Shown: positions 1-10,258, numbered from the stretch's first letter. The stretch is DNA of 64,000 bases from Paenibacillus qinlingensis (GCF_013204845.1 NZ_JABMKY010000007.1:62001-126000); one strand, 5' to 3'. Made by a program: numbers and translations. Notes: a model not told the origin generated them from the sequence alone.

Positions 1-603
1 AGTGGGGAAAGTTTTGGGGGAAAGCAATATTATCCAGCGCATTCTGAACAAGAGTCTTCTGTCGTTCAAGTCATTTCTAGTGGTCCTGACACCAGATGGG
101 ATGCCATACAGGAAATGTATTTTGCAGGATTGATTGCAGCGAAGGAGCGAATTTGGATTACTACGCCTTATTTCATTCCAGATCCCAGCATTACGATGGC
201 TCTCAAATCCGCCGCAGTCAGTGGTGTTGATGTACGTATCATTCTGCCATTCAAAGCGGATTCTGTCATTGTCCAATATGCATCAAAGTCCTATCTGCAA
301 GAATTATTGCAGGTAGGCGTTCGATTCTATATGTATCGGAAAGGGTTTATTCATGCCAAAGTGATTATCGTGGATGACATCATGGCGACGGTGGGGACGG
401 CCAACGTAGATATGCGCAGCTTTTTCAGCAACTTCGAATTGAATGCTGTCATGTTTGATAGGCATGTAATTTCCAGGTTAGAGAGTGACTTTGAGATGGA
501 CCTAAAGGATTGTACGGAAGTTATTCTAACTGAATTTGAGATGAGGTCGCCGGGTGAAAAAAGAAAAGAGAGGATTGCACGATTGTTATCTCCATTATTC
601 TGA
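1..603 (+). CDS. cls: Cardiolipin synthase, C-terminal part (5' end outside window)
   Basis: The reading frame is open from base 1, so the start lies upstream. The visible 200 residues are the second phospholipase-D-type half of a cardiolipin synthase, a membrane enzyme that condenses two phosphatidylglycerols into cardiolipin and glycerol. The HKD motif is clear: FIHAKVIIVDD, then GTANVDMRSF, ending in the family's usual basic tail (KRKERIARLLSPLF). The upstream ITTPYFIPD segment is also typical of Cls. The gene converges on the leftward polymerase gene and shares a hairpin terminator with it. The assignment to the PLD/Cls family is strong; which cls paralogue it is cannot be decided from a fragment. 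Confidence 0.9.
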   Translation, partial: SGESFGGKQYYPAHSEQESSVVQVISSGPDTRWDAIQEMYFAGLIAAKERIWITTPYFIPDPSITMALKSAAVSGVDVRIILPFKADSVIVQYASKSYLQELLQVGVRFYMYRKGFIHAKVIIVDDIMATVGTANVDMRSFFSNFELNAVMFDRHVISRLESDFEMDLKDCTEVILTEFEMRSPGEKRKERIARLLSPLF

Positions 604-605
604 AA

Positions 606-642
606 TAAAAGAGTAGTTCTAATTAGAACTACTCTTTTATTT
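606..642. terminator. Bidirectional terminator between cls and ligD-pol
   Basis: A perfect inverted repeat, AAAAGAGTAGTTCT / AGAACTACTCTTTT with a four-base loop, lies at 607-638 with A-rich and T-rich flanks. It works as a rho-independent terminator in both directions. It contains the stop codon of the leftward polymerase gene (629-631). Confidence 0.85.
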
Positions 643-1519
643 GCGCTATAATCGTATTCAAATTTTGAGCTGGAACACGGTCAATCAGGTCTCCATAGGT
701 ACGTAGTCGATTCATGATGGTTAGTTGATTGAACTCACGAATGCTTGGGCGAAGCTCTACTTCTTTCCAAAGCAAAGGCGTTGAAACCGTTGCATCCTTT
801 TTGGCACGCGGTGTATAAGGAGCAGAGAGCGTTTTTCCATACCAGTGCTGGAGGTAGTCGATATAAATCTTATCACCGCGATTTTTCTTGAAGCGCTCGA
901 TGGTAAATAGCTTCGGATACATGTTAACCGCATAGGTCGCGATGAAATGTCCAACTCTGCGGAGTTCTTCGAACGTATATCCAGATTGAATTGGAATGTA
1001 AATTTGCACACCTGTCGCACCAGAGGTTTTGGGAACAGACTGTATGCGTAATGAGTCAAGCACTTCGCCGATGATAAGTGCAGCCTCCATGATGCGAGGT
1101 TCTTCCTCTAAGGTTGGATCGATATCAATCAGCCATTCTGCGGGATTCGTCTCACCGATGAAATGAAAGGAAGGATGAAATTCCAAGCATGTCAGATTCC
1201 CGAGCCAAATGAGCGTAGATAAGGAGTCCAAATTCACATAGTTAATGCCATCTAGCGGGGCTAGCTTAACGAAGCTAGGCACAGGATCAGGAGCATTTTT
1301 CTGATAAAAAGACTTGTCATCATACCCATGCGGGAATCGAATCGTCGTTAGATGGCGATTGCGGCAGTAACGTAGGAGGTAGGGCGATAGTGCACTCAAT
1401 GTCGTCAAATAATCCGCCTTCGTGATACCTAAATCAGGCCATAGCGGCTTATTTGGATTCGTGATCGTCAACTCGTTGCCCTCCACGAGAAGCTTTGCTT
1501 TCTCTGCTTTGAACGCCAT
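629..1519 (-). CDS. LigD-type DNA polymerase/primase domain protein (NHEJ)
   Basis: This 296-residue protein is a stand-alone version of the LigD polymerase domain (archaeo-eukaryotic primase fold), which fills and extends broken DNA ends during Ku-dependent end joining. Visible motifs are TNPNKPLWPD near residue 20, the RFPHG and FYQKNAP segments (61-76), the metal-binding pair in WLIDIDP (Asp132, Asp134), KTSGATGVQIYIP at 164-176, and DYLQHWYGKTLSAPYTPRA near 221. The position often written GxH in the KTSG motif is Gln here. No ligase or nuclease domain is attached; the ligase is a separate gene at 5.3-6.2 kb and Ku lies at 11.1 kb, all leftward. A GGAG-type ribosome site lies about 13 bases before the ATG. 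Confidence 0.88.
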   Translation of the reverse strand: MAFKAEKAKLLVEGNELTITNPNKPLWPDLGITKADYLTTLSALSPYLLRYCRNRHLTTIRFPHGYDDKSFYQKNAPDPVPSFVKLAPLDGINYVNLDSLSTLIWLGNLTCLEFHPSFHFIGETNPAEWLIDIDPTLEEEPRIMEAALIIGEVLDSLRIQSVPKTSGATGVQIYIPIQSGYTFEELRRVGHFIATYAVNMYPKLFTIERFKKNRGDKIYIDYLQHWYGKTLSAPYTPRAKKDATVSTPLLWKEVELRPSIREFNQLTIMNRLRTYGDLIDRVPAQNLNTIIAQIKE

Positions 1520-1610
1520 AGGCTTGGAATCGCTCCTTCTGAGCTTTTATTCACAATTATTTCCTAGGCGAGTGATTCTCAAACGGAGTCACACAAAGCT
1601 AGGCAGCAGA

Positions 1611-2903
1611 TCAGGATATGACCTGCAACCAGAGATACAAACCAATTAACGTGATAAGCAAGGTAGGGATCGTCAGGATGACGCCAGCTTTCATATAAGC
1701 GCCCCATGTAATTTTTACGCCTTTTTTGGCAAGCACATGAAGCCAGATTAAGGTGGCTAGCGAGCCGATAGGTGTCATTTTCGGCCCCAGATCGGTCCCG
1801 ATGACATTGGCATAAATTAGGGCTTCTCGGAGGATACCCTCGGTTTGAGTGCCTTGAATCGCTAAAGCATCAATCAGCACGGTCGGCAAATTGTTCATGA
1901 TCGAAGAAAGGATCGCTGCCAGGAATCCCATGCCTATTGTAGCTACGAATAGACCTTCACCAGAAATGATGTCGATAAGATCCCCGAGCGCATCAGTGAG
2001 ACCGACATTTTTAAGCCCATAGACAACCACATACATCCCAATGGAGAAGATGACAACGGCCCACGGAGCTTCCTTCACAATCTTCTTGGTATCCATCACG
2101 GCGCTCGTTCGAGCAATAAGGAGGAAGCCAATGGCGGCAGTCCCAACGAGGAAGGAAACAGGAACATGAATAAATCCACTGCCAATATAGGCGATTAATA
2201 GGATGCCGAGAATCCACCAGGACAAGCGGAACAGCTTCAGATCTTTAATCGCTTCCGAAGGGGGTCTCAGCTCCGCGATTTCATAGCTTTCAGGAATTTG
2301 TTTGCGATAAAACAGGTAGAGAACCAGCAAGCTTGCGCCTAGCGAGAACAGACTTGTCACGAACATCCGGCTTGCATAGGTGACGAAATCGATCCCGAAA
2401 AAATCCGCAGAAAGAATGTTTACCAAATTACTAATGACAAAGGGCAGTGACGTGGTGTCCGCGATAAAGCCGCTTGCCATAATAAACGGGAGAATGGCCG
2501 CATCGGGCAATTTCATAGCTCTGACCATGGCGAGCACGATTGGCGTAAGGATCAGAGCCGCACCATCGTTGGCGAAAAAAGCCGAAACCGCCGCCCCGAG
2601 CAAGATCACGTAGACGAACATGAGCTTTCCATTGCCTTTGGCCAAGCGCGCCATGTGGAGCGCGGACCATTCGAAGAAGCCGATCCCATCTAAGATAATC
2701 GAGATGATAATGATGCCGACAAATGCGAGCGTCGCGTTCCACACGATGCCTGTAACTGTGGCGACATCTTGCAGTGAAACGACTTGGAAAGCGAGGGCAA
2801 GCAACGCTCCTGCTGATGCTGACCAACCAATGCTTAAGCCTTTCGGCTGCCAAATGACGAAGGTAATGGTAAGTGAAAAAATGATAATAGCTAAATAAAT
2901 CAT
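1611..2903 (-). CDS. arsB: ArsB-family arsenite/anion efflux permease
   Basis: This 430-residue polytopic membrane protein has about 10-12 hydrophobic segments. ArsB hallmarks are [15 protein letters not shown] (about residue 109), [18 protein letters not shown] (about 145) and [19 protein letters not shown] (about 368). ArsB exports arsenite, and antimonite in many species, using the proton gradient or an ArsA ATPase. No arsR, arsC or arsA lies beside it, so it is probably a single-gene unit. A GGAGG ribosome site precedes the ATG. The wider ArsB/NhaD superfamily includes anion carriers with other substrates, so the substrate is inferred from the motif match only. Confidence 0.85.
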   Translation of the reverse strand: MIYLAIIIFSLTITFVIWQPKGLSIGWSASAGALLALAFQVVSLQDVATVTGIVWNATLAFVGIIIISIILDGIGFFEWSALHMARLAKGNGKLMFVYVILLGAAVSAFFANDGAALILTPIVLAMVRAMKLPDAAILPFIMASGFIADTTSLPFVISNLVNILSADFFGIDFVTYASRMFVTSLFSLGASLLVLYLFYRKQIPESYEIAELRPPSEAIKDLKLFRLSWWILGILLIAYIGSGFIHVPVSFLVGTAAIGFLLIARTSAVMDTKKIVKEAPWAVVIFSIGMYVVVYGLKNVGLTDALGDLIDIISGEGLFVATIGMGFLAAILSSIMNNLPTVLIDALAIQGTQTEGILREALIYANVIGTDLGPKMTPIGSLATLIWLHVLAKKGVKITWGAYMKAGVILTIPTLLITLIGLYLWLQVIS

Positions 2904-2996
2904 GTGAGCCTCCAGGTCAACTTAAATAAACGACGATGTAAATATCTCAAATTTATGGAGGTCTGTATATAATTAATTTTTGTTAATCCAATGACC

Positions 2997-3039
2997 AAAA
3001 AACGGCTCTGTTCGCATCGTTAGCGAAAGGGCCGTTTTT
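2997..3039 (-). terminator. Terminator of the chemotaxis receptor gene
   Basis: On the minus strand a stem ACGGCCCTTTCGC / GCGAACAGAGCCGT with one mismatch and a bulge is followed by a run of six T. It sits just after the stop of the leftward receptor gene. Confidence 0.8.
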
Positions 3040-3046
3040 CTTAAAG

Positions 3047-5110
3047 TTAAACTTCGAATGTAGATAAGGTTTCATTTAACGACTTGGACAGTTGGTCAAG
3101 CTGTTCTGATAACCTGACTAAGCCATTGCTTATGCTAAGTTGCTCTGTGCTTAAAGAAGCAACCTCTTGGGAAGTTGCGAGCGACTCCTCGGCTACTGCG
3201 CTGACATTCATCATCGCATCAGATAATACTTCTTGGGACTGCTCCAGTGTACTAATTGAATCGCTAACCGTGCTGAGCCGGACGACAAAGCCGCCCATGT
3301 GACTCGTCACTTGTTTGAAAATGGTATCAGCTTCATTCACAGCTTGAATTTGTTGTTTGAAGATCGGTGTCGCCGTGGATAGTACTTTCACAGTTTCGTT
3401 GATCTCAACTTGAATTTTTTCTGTGATTTGGCCAACTACATGGATAGACTGTTTCGATTGATCCGCTAGTTTACGAATTTCATCAGCTACCACCATGAAT
3501 CCTTTGCCGGCTGCACCAGCGCGCGCAGCTTCAATTGTTGCATTCAACGACAAGATGTTCGTCTGCTTCGTCATATTGTTCAACACATCGAGAATTTGGC
3601 GGATCGACCTTGTGCTGTCTTTTAAGTTAGCCACCTTATCCACCATCGAGCGGATCATTGTTTCTGTTAACTTCGTTTTATCAATAAGCTCAGCCATGTA
3701 CTTCGTGCCTAGTTCACTAGCGCTTTGCACATCAGTTGCTGCTGTGCCCATTTCAAGGTTCGCCTCAATCACGTTTTTCATTTGCATGCCAATATGATGC
3801 GTCAGTTCATTGCCGCGTTCAGACTCTGTCGCCAAGCCTGCAGCACCGCCTGAGATTTCTTCGGTAGCTGTTGCAATTTCTCGGGCAGCGTTTGCCGTTA
3901 TTTTCGAAGAGTTCGACAGCTCAGTCGCTGTTTCATATACTTGCTGAGCGGAAGTGCTCGTTTGTTGAACTAAGGTCGTGATTTGCTCCATCATGCTATC
4001 GAAGCTATTGCCTAACTGGCCGATTTCATCCTTCGTCGTGTAGTTCGCGCGAACGGTCAGCTTGCCCCTTTCCCCTTGCTGCATCAGGTTGCGTAAGTTG
4101 ACTAAAGGTCTTCCGATCATTCGAACAACGAACAATCCGATCAAAACAGCCGCAATAGCTGCAAAAAACGCAACGATTAGCGTATAGTTGAAGATCTTCT
4201 TAGCGTCCTTAACCATGGAGCTTACGGGAACGTCTCCGATCAAATTCCATCCAGATATCGGAGATCTATAATAGGCAACCAGATGATCATCTTTAGTCGT
4301 AAAGGAATCTTGGTTCTTTTCAAATTGCTCTTTTGTTAGTTGGATATCAGCCGTTTTTTCCAATTCTGCCTTGTTGAACGTCGCGAGGTTCTTGTTGCTG
4401 CTATTCGTGATAACAACGGAACTGTTCTCGCCGAGCGTAATTCTACCTAACTCGTTGTTCAAGATATCTGTGCTAAATTCCACCACCAATAGGTTCGATG
4501 TTGCGTTGCTAATGATGCGGCCAATCCCGAATGTACTACCCGAATCACTCGAATACCCTTTCGATTTGCTATCGAGCCAAGCAGCTTTACCACCTGCTTC
4601 GACAATTTGCTTGAACCAATCTGTATCACTGACGCTGGCCTCGGATTCGTAGCCTGTGCTGCCTGTCGCGACAATGAGCTTACCATCTGGTCTATAAATG
4701 CGTAGTGTTTTAATTGCTTTGTTGGAAAAAGCGACAAAATTCAATTTTTCCGTCAATTGATGACTAGGATCAGCAGCTTCGTACGATAGAGGATCGACCT
4801 TGGAGAGTGTCTCCAATAATTTCTGTACATCATTGTTATACATAACTTGCAGTGTCACATCTTCAAAAGTTTGATATAAGAAATCAAGCTTTTGACCGGC
4901 TTGTGTTACCGTCTGCAGGCTGGAATCGGCCATTTTGTTCTTAATTACGTCTTTTGAAACGGAGTAAGAAAGTGCACCGACAATGATTACGAAAAATAAA
5001 ATACTTGCGAAGAACATCAAGAATAGTTTCATTCCTACCGATTTCGCCGGGTTTTCAAGCAGTTTGAATGAAGAAATAGCAATCTTTCGGACATCTTTCA
5101 AGTCGCTCAC
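3047..5110 (-). CDS. Methyl-accepting chemotaxis protein with extracellular Cache sensor
   Basis: The order along 687 residues is a cytoplasmic N-terminus, membrane segment 1 (about 28-52), an extracellular Cache-like sensor (about 55-305), membrane segment 2 (308-330), HAMP (about 331-384) and a cytoplasmic methyl-accepting signalling domain. The conserved hairpin tip reads TNILSLNATIEAARAG, followed by GKGFMVVADEIRKLADQS. The tip contacts CheA/CheW, and the sensor binds a small ligand that cannot be named from sequence. The start is GTG at 5110 with only a weak GGTAGG upstream. The 180 bp upstream are very AT-rich and should hold the promoter. The gene is monocistronic, with a terminator directly after it. 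Confidence 0.92.
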   Translation of the reverse strand: MSDLKDVRKIAISSFKLLENPAKSVGMKLFLMFFASILFFVIIVGALSYSVSKDVIKNKMADSSLQTVTQAGQKLDFLYQTFEDVTLQVMYNNDVQKLLETLSKVDPLSYEAADPSHQLTEKLNFVAFSNKAIKTLRIYRPDGKLIVATGSTGYESEASVSDTDWFKQIVEAGGKAAWLDSKSKGYSSDSGSTFGIGRIISNATSNLLVVEFSTDILNNELGRITLGENSSVVITNSSNKNLATFNKAELEKTADIQLTKEQFEKNQDSFTTKDDHLVAYYRSPISGWNLIGDVPVSSMVKDAKKIFNYTLIVAFFAAIAAVLIGLFVVRMIGRPLVNLRNLMQQGERGKLTVRANYTTKDEIGQLGNSFDSMMEQITTLVQQTSTSAQQVYETATELSNSSKITANAAREIATATEEISGGAAGLATESERGNELTHHIGMQMKNVIEANLEMGTAATDVQSASELGTKYMAELIDKTKLTETMIRSMVDKVANLKDSTRSIRQILDVLNNMTKQTNILSLNATIEAARAGAAGKGFMVVADEIRKLADQSKQSIHVVGQITEKIQVEINETVKVLSTATPIFKQQIQAVNEADTIFKQVTSHMGGFVVRLSTVSDSISTLEQSQEVLSDAMMNVSAVAEESLATSQEVASLSTEQLSISNGLVRLSEQLDQLSKSLNETLSTFEV

Positions 5111-5290
5111 CTACCAATAGTTTCTATTTGCATGCCTTCCTTGTTATTGGAAAAAAAAGACATGCGTGATTTATTGGTTAATGATTCGACATGATTCGAC
5201 GTATTCCTGCGTTTTAATTATTTTATTTCAAAATAATAATTTTATATAAAATTTTATTTCAAATAAATAAATTTAAGTAAATGTGTAAAT

Positions 5291-6235
5291 CTAATTCTGG
5301 TTGAAGTTACATACGCTTAAATCCATATTCATAAAAGCTTGTATGCTCGGGTGTCTTAATGTTTTATTGTGTGTCCATTCCATAAAGCTAACTTTTACAA
5401 CGAGTTGCGGGGTTATCCAAACCGCTTCTTTCGACCTTTCGGGTTCATTGATAAAGGGCCGCTCTTGCGTTGTCATGCTTTGAACAATTTCGGTGACATG
5501 TTGCCAGTCTTTCACGGCAAGTTTGCCGGTACCCGCGTGGCCTATATACCATAACAGTCCTTGATCATCATACAAACCCAATAAAAGCGAATTCACGATC
5601 TTGCCTCTATAGGTGACACCGCTTACGACCGCATAGAGATCCTTGAAAATTTTTTTCTTCAGCCATCGCTTATCCTTACCGTTAATGACATAACTGCTGG
5701 TTAGGTCCTTAATCACAATGCCTTCTAATTCGTGCTGCTTCACAATCGTAAATAGTGCTTCCATATCATCATGGTTGGTTACGAGTTGAACAAGGTGGTT
5801 CGGTTTCATTGTGGATGCTAAAATATCTTGTCTTTCTTTCAGACTCAAATGTAGTAACCAATCTCCGTTTAAGTAGAGGATATCAAAGACCATGTAAGTG
5901 ATGGGGACTTGCCTCATGGCTCGAGTCACTGTGCTGGATTTCCTAGCGCTGTCACGTTTCATAATCTCATAAAAAGAAGGTTTGCCATCAGCTAGTGCGA
6001 TAATCTCTCCATCCAAAATAACAGAATTTGCTGAACAGAACGTCTGTGGACTCGTTAACTCCGGGTATTGAAGGGTTCGATCATTGGCTCTGCGATTGAT
6101 TAATTTGGTCGTACTTCCGTCGAAGTACAGCAGCATTCTTACCCCATCCCACTTAATTTGACTCGTAAAATGAGTGCCAACTGGCCAATCATTTGTGCTA
6201 ATTGGCTCAAATGGGAGGATTGGTTTAAAATCCAA
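5291..6235 (-). CDS. ATP-dependent DNA ligase, LigD ligase-domain type (NHEJ)
   Basis: This 314-residue ligase consists of an adenylation domain and an OB fold, without polymerase or nuclease parts. Nucleotidyltransferase motifs are KWDGVR (Lys28 is the expected AMP acceptor), LDGE at 74-77, YMVFDILYLNG at 114-124, EGIVIKD at 171-177 and WLKKK at 191-195; the OB domain fills the C-terminal third. It seals nicks after Ku-directed end processing. In B. subtilis ligase and polymerase are fused in one LigD; here they are separate genes divided by arsB and a chemotaxis gene. The gene is leftward and divergent from the germination operon. Confidence 0.9.
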   Translation of the reverse strand: MDFKPILPFEPISTNDWPVGTHFTSQIKWDGVRMLLYFDGSTTKLINRRANDRTLQYPELTSPQTFCSANSVILDGEIIALADGKPSFYEIMKRDSARKSSTVTRAMRQVPITYMVFDILYLNGDWLLHLSLKERQDILASTMKPNHLVQLVTNHDDMEALFTIVKQHELEGIVIKDLTSSYVINGKDKRWLKKKIFKDLYAVVSGVTYRGKIVNSLLLGLYDDQGLLWYIGHAGTGKLAVKDWQHVTEIVQSMTTQERPFINEPERSKEAVWITPQLVVKVSFMEWTHNKTLRHPSIQAFMNMDLSVCNFNQN

Positions 6236-6347
6236 CGGTCATATCCCCTTTACATTGTCGTTATCTTACCATTCTTCACCAATTTAGATTCTTTCAAGCA
6301 AGATGCTATGGACGGTCTGTTAAAATGCTCCTGCTTTGGTAACAACT

Positions 6348-6377
6348 GAATAGCTGTGTGATTTTGAGAGCATAACA
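6348..6377 (+). promoter_or_regulatory. Possible sigma-G-type promoter of the germination operon
   Basis: GAATA at 6348-6352 and CATAACA at 6371-6377 are 18 bp apart and resemble the forespore sigma-G pattern (GHATR, 18 bp, CATNNTA). The last two bases of the -10 box do not fit well. Germinant receptor operons are generally sigma-G dependent, which supports the placement. Confidence 0.35.
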
Positions 6378-6415
6378 ATACGTAAATGAATGTGAGTATT
6401 AAAGGGGAGTTGCGC

Positions 6416-7942
6416 ATGTATCAATCTTTTCCTGAGGATCCGAGTATAGACAAGGAAATATTCCATACCCTGGTGTCGACTAAGCTTTCCTCGAATATCC
6501 TTCATTTGCAAACCGTATTGACAGCTTGTGATGATGTTGTGTTCGCGTCGATGCATCTTGCGAGTGGCCTTCAAGCATCCGTCCTGTTTTTACGAGGAAT
6601 GGTGAATGTAGAGTTGCTTGATGGTTATGTTCTCGAACCTCTTAAGCAAGCTAGCGCAGACACAGTGGTATCCATGGACAATGTTATGAACTGTATTTCG
6701 GTATCACAGTATAAAGAACTTCGCATCATTGGTGAAGTGATTAATGAAGTGCTTGGAGGTAAGGCAGTTCTACTGCTAGATACGATCGAAGGGGCATTAT
6801 CTATTGAAATATCGCAATTTGAAGGTAGGGCAGTAGATGAGCCATTAGCAGAGTCTGTTGTCCGTGGTCCACGCGAGGGCTTTGTAGAATCCTTAGTCGT
6901 GAATACGTCATTAATTCGGAAAAGGTTAAAGACACCCGCGTTGAAATTCGTTTCCTTCACTCTCGGCAATTACTCGAAGACAGATGTCACATTGGCCTAC
7001 ATGCAGGGGATTGCTAAGCCGGAAATCATAAGCAGGGTTTCAGAGAGAATCTCCCAAATTAAGCTAGATGGGGTACTTGAGAGCGGCTACATCGAGGAAA
7101 TGATCGAGAGTAATATTTATTCCCCCTTTCCCCAAGTACAAACGACGGAACGCCCTGATGTGGCTGTAGCAAGCCTGTTAGAAGGCCGCGTTGTTATTAT
7201 TACGGATAATACGCCCATTGCTCTCATTGCTCCAACCACTTTCTGGTCCCTCATGCAGTCACCTGAAGATTATTATCAGCGCTTCCTGATTGGAAGTCTC
7301 ATCCGTTGGCTTCGTTATACTTTTTTCCTTATTGCCATGTTGGCTCCGGCGATCTATGTGGCTGTGTTGACGTTTCATCATGAAATGGTTCCTACAACGC
7401 TGTTGCTTCGTGTTGCTAAATCTCGGGAGGAAATCCCTTTCCCAGCCTTGGTCGAAGCGTTGATTATGGAAGTTACTTTCGAAGCTTTGCGTGAAGCGGG
7501 AGTTCGTCTGCCTAGGCAAGTTGGTTCTGCCGTCAGCATTGTTGGCGCACTCGTCATTGGACAAGCTGCTATCCAAGCGGGTTTAGTATCTGCTCCTATG
7601 GTTATGGTTGTGGCTATTACGGGCATTTCTTCGTTTATGATGCCGCAATATTCGGCTGGGATCTCCTTACGAATCCTTCGTTTTCCAATCATGATTCTAT
7701 CCGGTATCTTAGGCTTGTTTGGTCTTATTCTGGGGCTGTTGTTAATCATTAGCCATCTGTGTATTCTCCGTTCTTTCGGTGTCCCATATTTGGCTCCATT
7801 TGCCCCGATTTATCCCAAAGGAATCAAGGATGTTTTGTTTCGTGCTCCTACTAGCAAAATGAATACACGTCCTGCCTTTTATGCTGACAACAATAATTTG
7901 AAAAGGCAGCCCGAGCATTCAGATGAACGGAATGAGAATTAA
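6416..7942 (+). CDS. Spore germination protein, GerA family subunit A
   Basis: This is subunit A of a GerA-type germinant receptor in the spore inner membrane. The 508-residue protein has a soluble N-terminal domain (about 1-290) with the family hallmark GPREGFVESL, then a hydrophobic C-terminal part with about four to five membrane segments (from about residue 295, including EALIMEVTFEALREAGVRLP) and a short hydrophilic tail. An in-frame ATG exists at 6386, but AAAGGGGAG at 6401-6409 lies seven bases before ATG 6416, so the later start is chosen. It is the first gene of an A-C-B operon; subunit order A-C-B occurs in several Paenibacillus operons. The germinant cannot be predicted. Confidence 0.93.
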   Translation: MYQSFPEDPSIDKEIFHTLVSTKLSSNILHLQTVLTACDDVVFASMHLASGLQASVLFLRGMVNVELLDGYVLEPLKQASADTVVSMDNVMNCISVSQYKELRIIGEVINEVLGGKAVLLLDTIEGALSIEISQFEGRAVDEPLAESVVRGPREGFVESLVVNTSLIRKRLKTPALKFVSFTLGNYSKTDVTLAYMQGIAKPEIISRVSERISQIKLDGVLESGYIEEMIESNIYSPFPQVQTTERPDVAVASLLEGRVVIITDNTPIALIAPTTFWSLMQSPEDYYQRFLIGSLIRWLRYTFFLIAMLAPAIYVAVLTFHHEMVPTTLLLRVAKSREEIPFPALVEALIMEVTFEALREAGVRLPRQVGSAVSIVGALVIGQAAIQAGLVSAPMVMVVAITGISSFMMPQYSAGISLRILRFPIMILSGILGLFGLILGLLLIISHLCILRSFGVPYLAPFAPIYPKGIKDVLFRAPTSKMNTRPAFYADNNNLKRQPEHSDERNEN

Positions 7943-7962
7943 GCGGTTAGGAGGGGCTAGCT

Positions 7963-9114
7963 ATGAGGTTATACGTATCCGTTCCTGTCATTTCACTATG
8001 TGTCCTGCTCTTAACGGGGTGTTGGGATCGTATTGAGGTGAACGATATGGCATTTATCATAGCCGCTGGAGTCGACAAGATCACGAAAGATGAAATCGAA
8101 GTGACCGTTCAAGTCTTCATACCGAATCCTGCCGCTTCTGCGGGGGAAGGAGGTACCGGGCAAGGTAATGTGTACACGGTATCGACCAAAGGGAGCTCCA
8201 TGCCAGATGCACTATCGGAATTGCAAAAGAAATTTCCGCGCTATTTCTCTTGGGGACATGCCAAAGCTTACTTCTTTGGCGAAGAACTGGCTAAGAGTGG
8301 GATGTTTGATGATTTCGATTTCTTATTTAGGGATATTCAACCTCGGGAACAGGCTAATTTCTTTGTGTGCAGAGGAACTGCTAGGGAACTGTTAGAAGCT
8401 CAGAATGATCCCAATACCTATGAGACCTTAATTAAACTTTCGCAGAAGCCATTGATTAAATCTGCAACTATGCATGACATTGAGGAATTATTAACTGGGG
8501 ATTCTGGTGCCTTCCTACTGCCGGTTGCCAATAGGAGCAGATTAATCACGAATCAAACGAAGAAAACGATTCTGACCGTAGAAGGAATGTCGGTCATTAA
8601 GGAAGGGAAACTGGCTTGTTTTCTATCCAGCGATGAACAAATGGGCATTCGGTTGTTTATTCATGAAGATCTGGGCCGTAATATTACACTCACCGAACAA
8701 GAGGCGGGGGGGAAAGTCGTGATCAAAATCATTACGACAAATCTCCATCTGAATCCTTCGATTGAGAACGGTATTTGGAAAATGACCGTGCAATTGGAAT
8801 TAGAAGCGGATGTCGTTCAAAATTCGACGGGGCTTCTCCTCGCTAACGGCTCTGACATTATGAGAAAGTTAGAAGAGCCGTTCGACAAGAAGATTAAGGA
8901 GATTTTGAGGGTGACGTTACAACAATTACAACATGATCAAAAGGCTGACGTACTCGGTTTTGCACGGGCTTTTCATAAAAAATATCCACGGGAATGGAAG
9001 CAAGCCAAGGCGAATTGGGGCACCATCTTTCCTACGATGGAGGTTCAATTGGAAGTGAAAAGCATGATTCAGAGACCAGGTATATCGAATTTCCCTTTCA
9101 TGTCCGGTCAGTAG
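7963..9114 (+). CDS. Spore germination lipoprotein, GerA family subunit C
   Basis: This 383-residue protein starts with a lipoprotein signal peptide whose lipobox LLTGCWD places the modified Cys at about residue 20; the CWDxxE start of the mature protein is characteristic of GerAC proteins. The rest matches the GerAC three-domain pattern, including GHAKAYFFGEELA near residue 103. It anchors on the outer face of the spore inner membrane and is required with subunits A and B for germinant response. The ribosome site AGGAGG lies seven bases before the ATG, and the gene starts 20 bp after subunit A stops. Confidence 0.93.
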   Translation: MRLYVSVPVISLCVLLLTGCWDRIEVNDMAFIIAAGVDKITKDEIEVTVQVFIPNPAASAGEGGTGQGNVYTVSTKGSSMPDALSELQKKFPRYFSWGHAKAYFFGEELAKSGMFDDFDFLFRDIQPREQANFFVCRGTARELLEAQNDPNTYETLIKLSQKPLIKSATMHDIEELLTGDSGAFLLPVANRSRLITNQTKKTILTVEGMSVIKEGKLACFLSSDEQMGIRLFIHEDLGRNITLTEQEAGGKVVIKIITTNLHLNPSIENGIWKMTVQLELEADVVQNSTGLLLANGSDIMRKLEEPFDKKIKEILRVTLQQLQHDQKADVLGFARAFHKKYPREWKQAKANWGTIFPTMEVQLEVKSMIQRPGISNFPFMSGQ

Positions 9115-9136
9115 AGATAGATAGGTGGGGTCATTA

Positions 9137-10246
9137 ATGAGTGATATGGCATTATCGAACCGGCAAATATTCTGGATGATGGTTAGCATGCAAATTATTA
9201 TGACCATTCTTCTCACGATTGCTCCTGCAGCTCAAATTGCCAAACAGGATGCGTGGATTTCCATCCTACTCGCGACAGCAGCGGGGATGTTCATTGCTTA
9301 TATATGTGGCAAACTCAGTACGATGTTCCCTGGGATGACCATAGTTGAATATAATCGTATTCTACTTGGCAAATGGTTCGGTGGCTTAATTTCAGCCCTC
9401 TTCATCCTAGTGTGGCTTGTCATACTTACCGTGATTTTTAGACAATTCAGCTTGTTCATTACAGGGACCATCATGCCCAAGACTCCGCTCTATGTCATAC
9501 AGGTGCCGATGCTGCTTGTCGTCTTGTACCCTACCTTGCATGGTGTTGGTGTGTTGGCACGTATTTGTGAAATTACAGGGCCGATTATCTTACTCTGCGT
9601 GTTGGGTCCAATGTTTCTAAGTATTAATCAATTGAATTGGGATCGACTGCTTCCGATTTACTTAGATAATGACATGATGATCCTGATGAAAGGTGCGCTT
9701 CCGACAGCCGCGTTCTTAGGAGATTGCATAATGCTTATGGTCTTGATCGCTTTTGTGAGTAAACGGAAGGACACCGTTCGATATGCGATAAGCGGGGTCA
9801 TGCTCTCAGGCATACTTACGGTGCTATCGATGGTCGTTAGTATCTTGATGTTCGGCCCTCATGTCGCTGCTGGTTATCCTTATCCTATGCTGATGATCGT
9901 TCGTTCCATATCCATTGGCGGTATTATTGAGAATTTGGATGCGATTGTTGTTACCATCTGGATCATGAGTATATTCACCAAATTGGCGCTGTATTTATTT
10001 GTAGCGAGTTATGGAACGACACAACTGCTCGGCATGAGCAATTGGAAGATCGTCACCTGGATTACCGCTGCCGTTGTGATGCTCTTAACCTTCATACCTG
10101 TAAATTATGAGGAGATCACGATTATTTTTCCTCTGAAAGTAGCTGTTCCGTACATTTTTCCTATTTTCATGGTTGCATTGCCTGTGGTTCTGCTCATGCT
10201 GGCGCTGTTGAGGAATAGGCGATTGAAATTAACACCGCGGGGATGA
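9137..10246 (+). CDS. Spore germination protein, GerA family subunit B (permease-like)
   Basis: This 369-residue integral membrane protein has about ten hydrophobic segments and belongs to the GerAB branch of the amino acid/polyamine permease superfamily, the receptor subunit thought to bind the germinant. The start ISNRQ-like segment (LSNRQIFWMM) and TIVEYNRILLGKW are typical. An in-frame GTG exists at 9125, but AGGTGGGG at 9123-9130 points to ATG 9137. It is the third gene of the operon. No hairpin terminator was seen downstream; the repeat region begins about 13 bp after the stop. Confidence 0.92.
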   Translation: MSDMALSNRQIFWMMVSMQIIMTILLTIAPAAQIAKQDAWISILLATAAGMFIAYICGKLSTMFPGMTIVEYNRILLGKWFGGLISALFILVWLVILTVIFRQFSLFITGTIMPKTPLYVIQVPMLLVVLYPTLHGVGVLARICEITGPIILLCVLGPMFLSINQLNWDRLLPIYLDNDMMILMKGALPTAAFLGDCIMLMVLIAFVSKRKDTVRYAISGVMLSGILTVLSMVVSILMFGPHVAAGYPYPMLMIVRSISIGGIIENLDAIVVTIWIMSIFTKLALYLFVASYGTTQLLGMSNWKIVTWITAAVVMLLTFIPVNYEEITIIFPLKVAVPYIFPIFMVALPVVLLMLALLRNRRLKLTPRG

Positions 10247-10258
10247 GGTGTTTGTTGA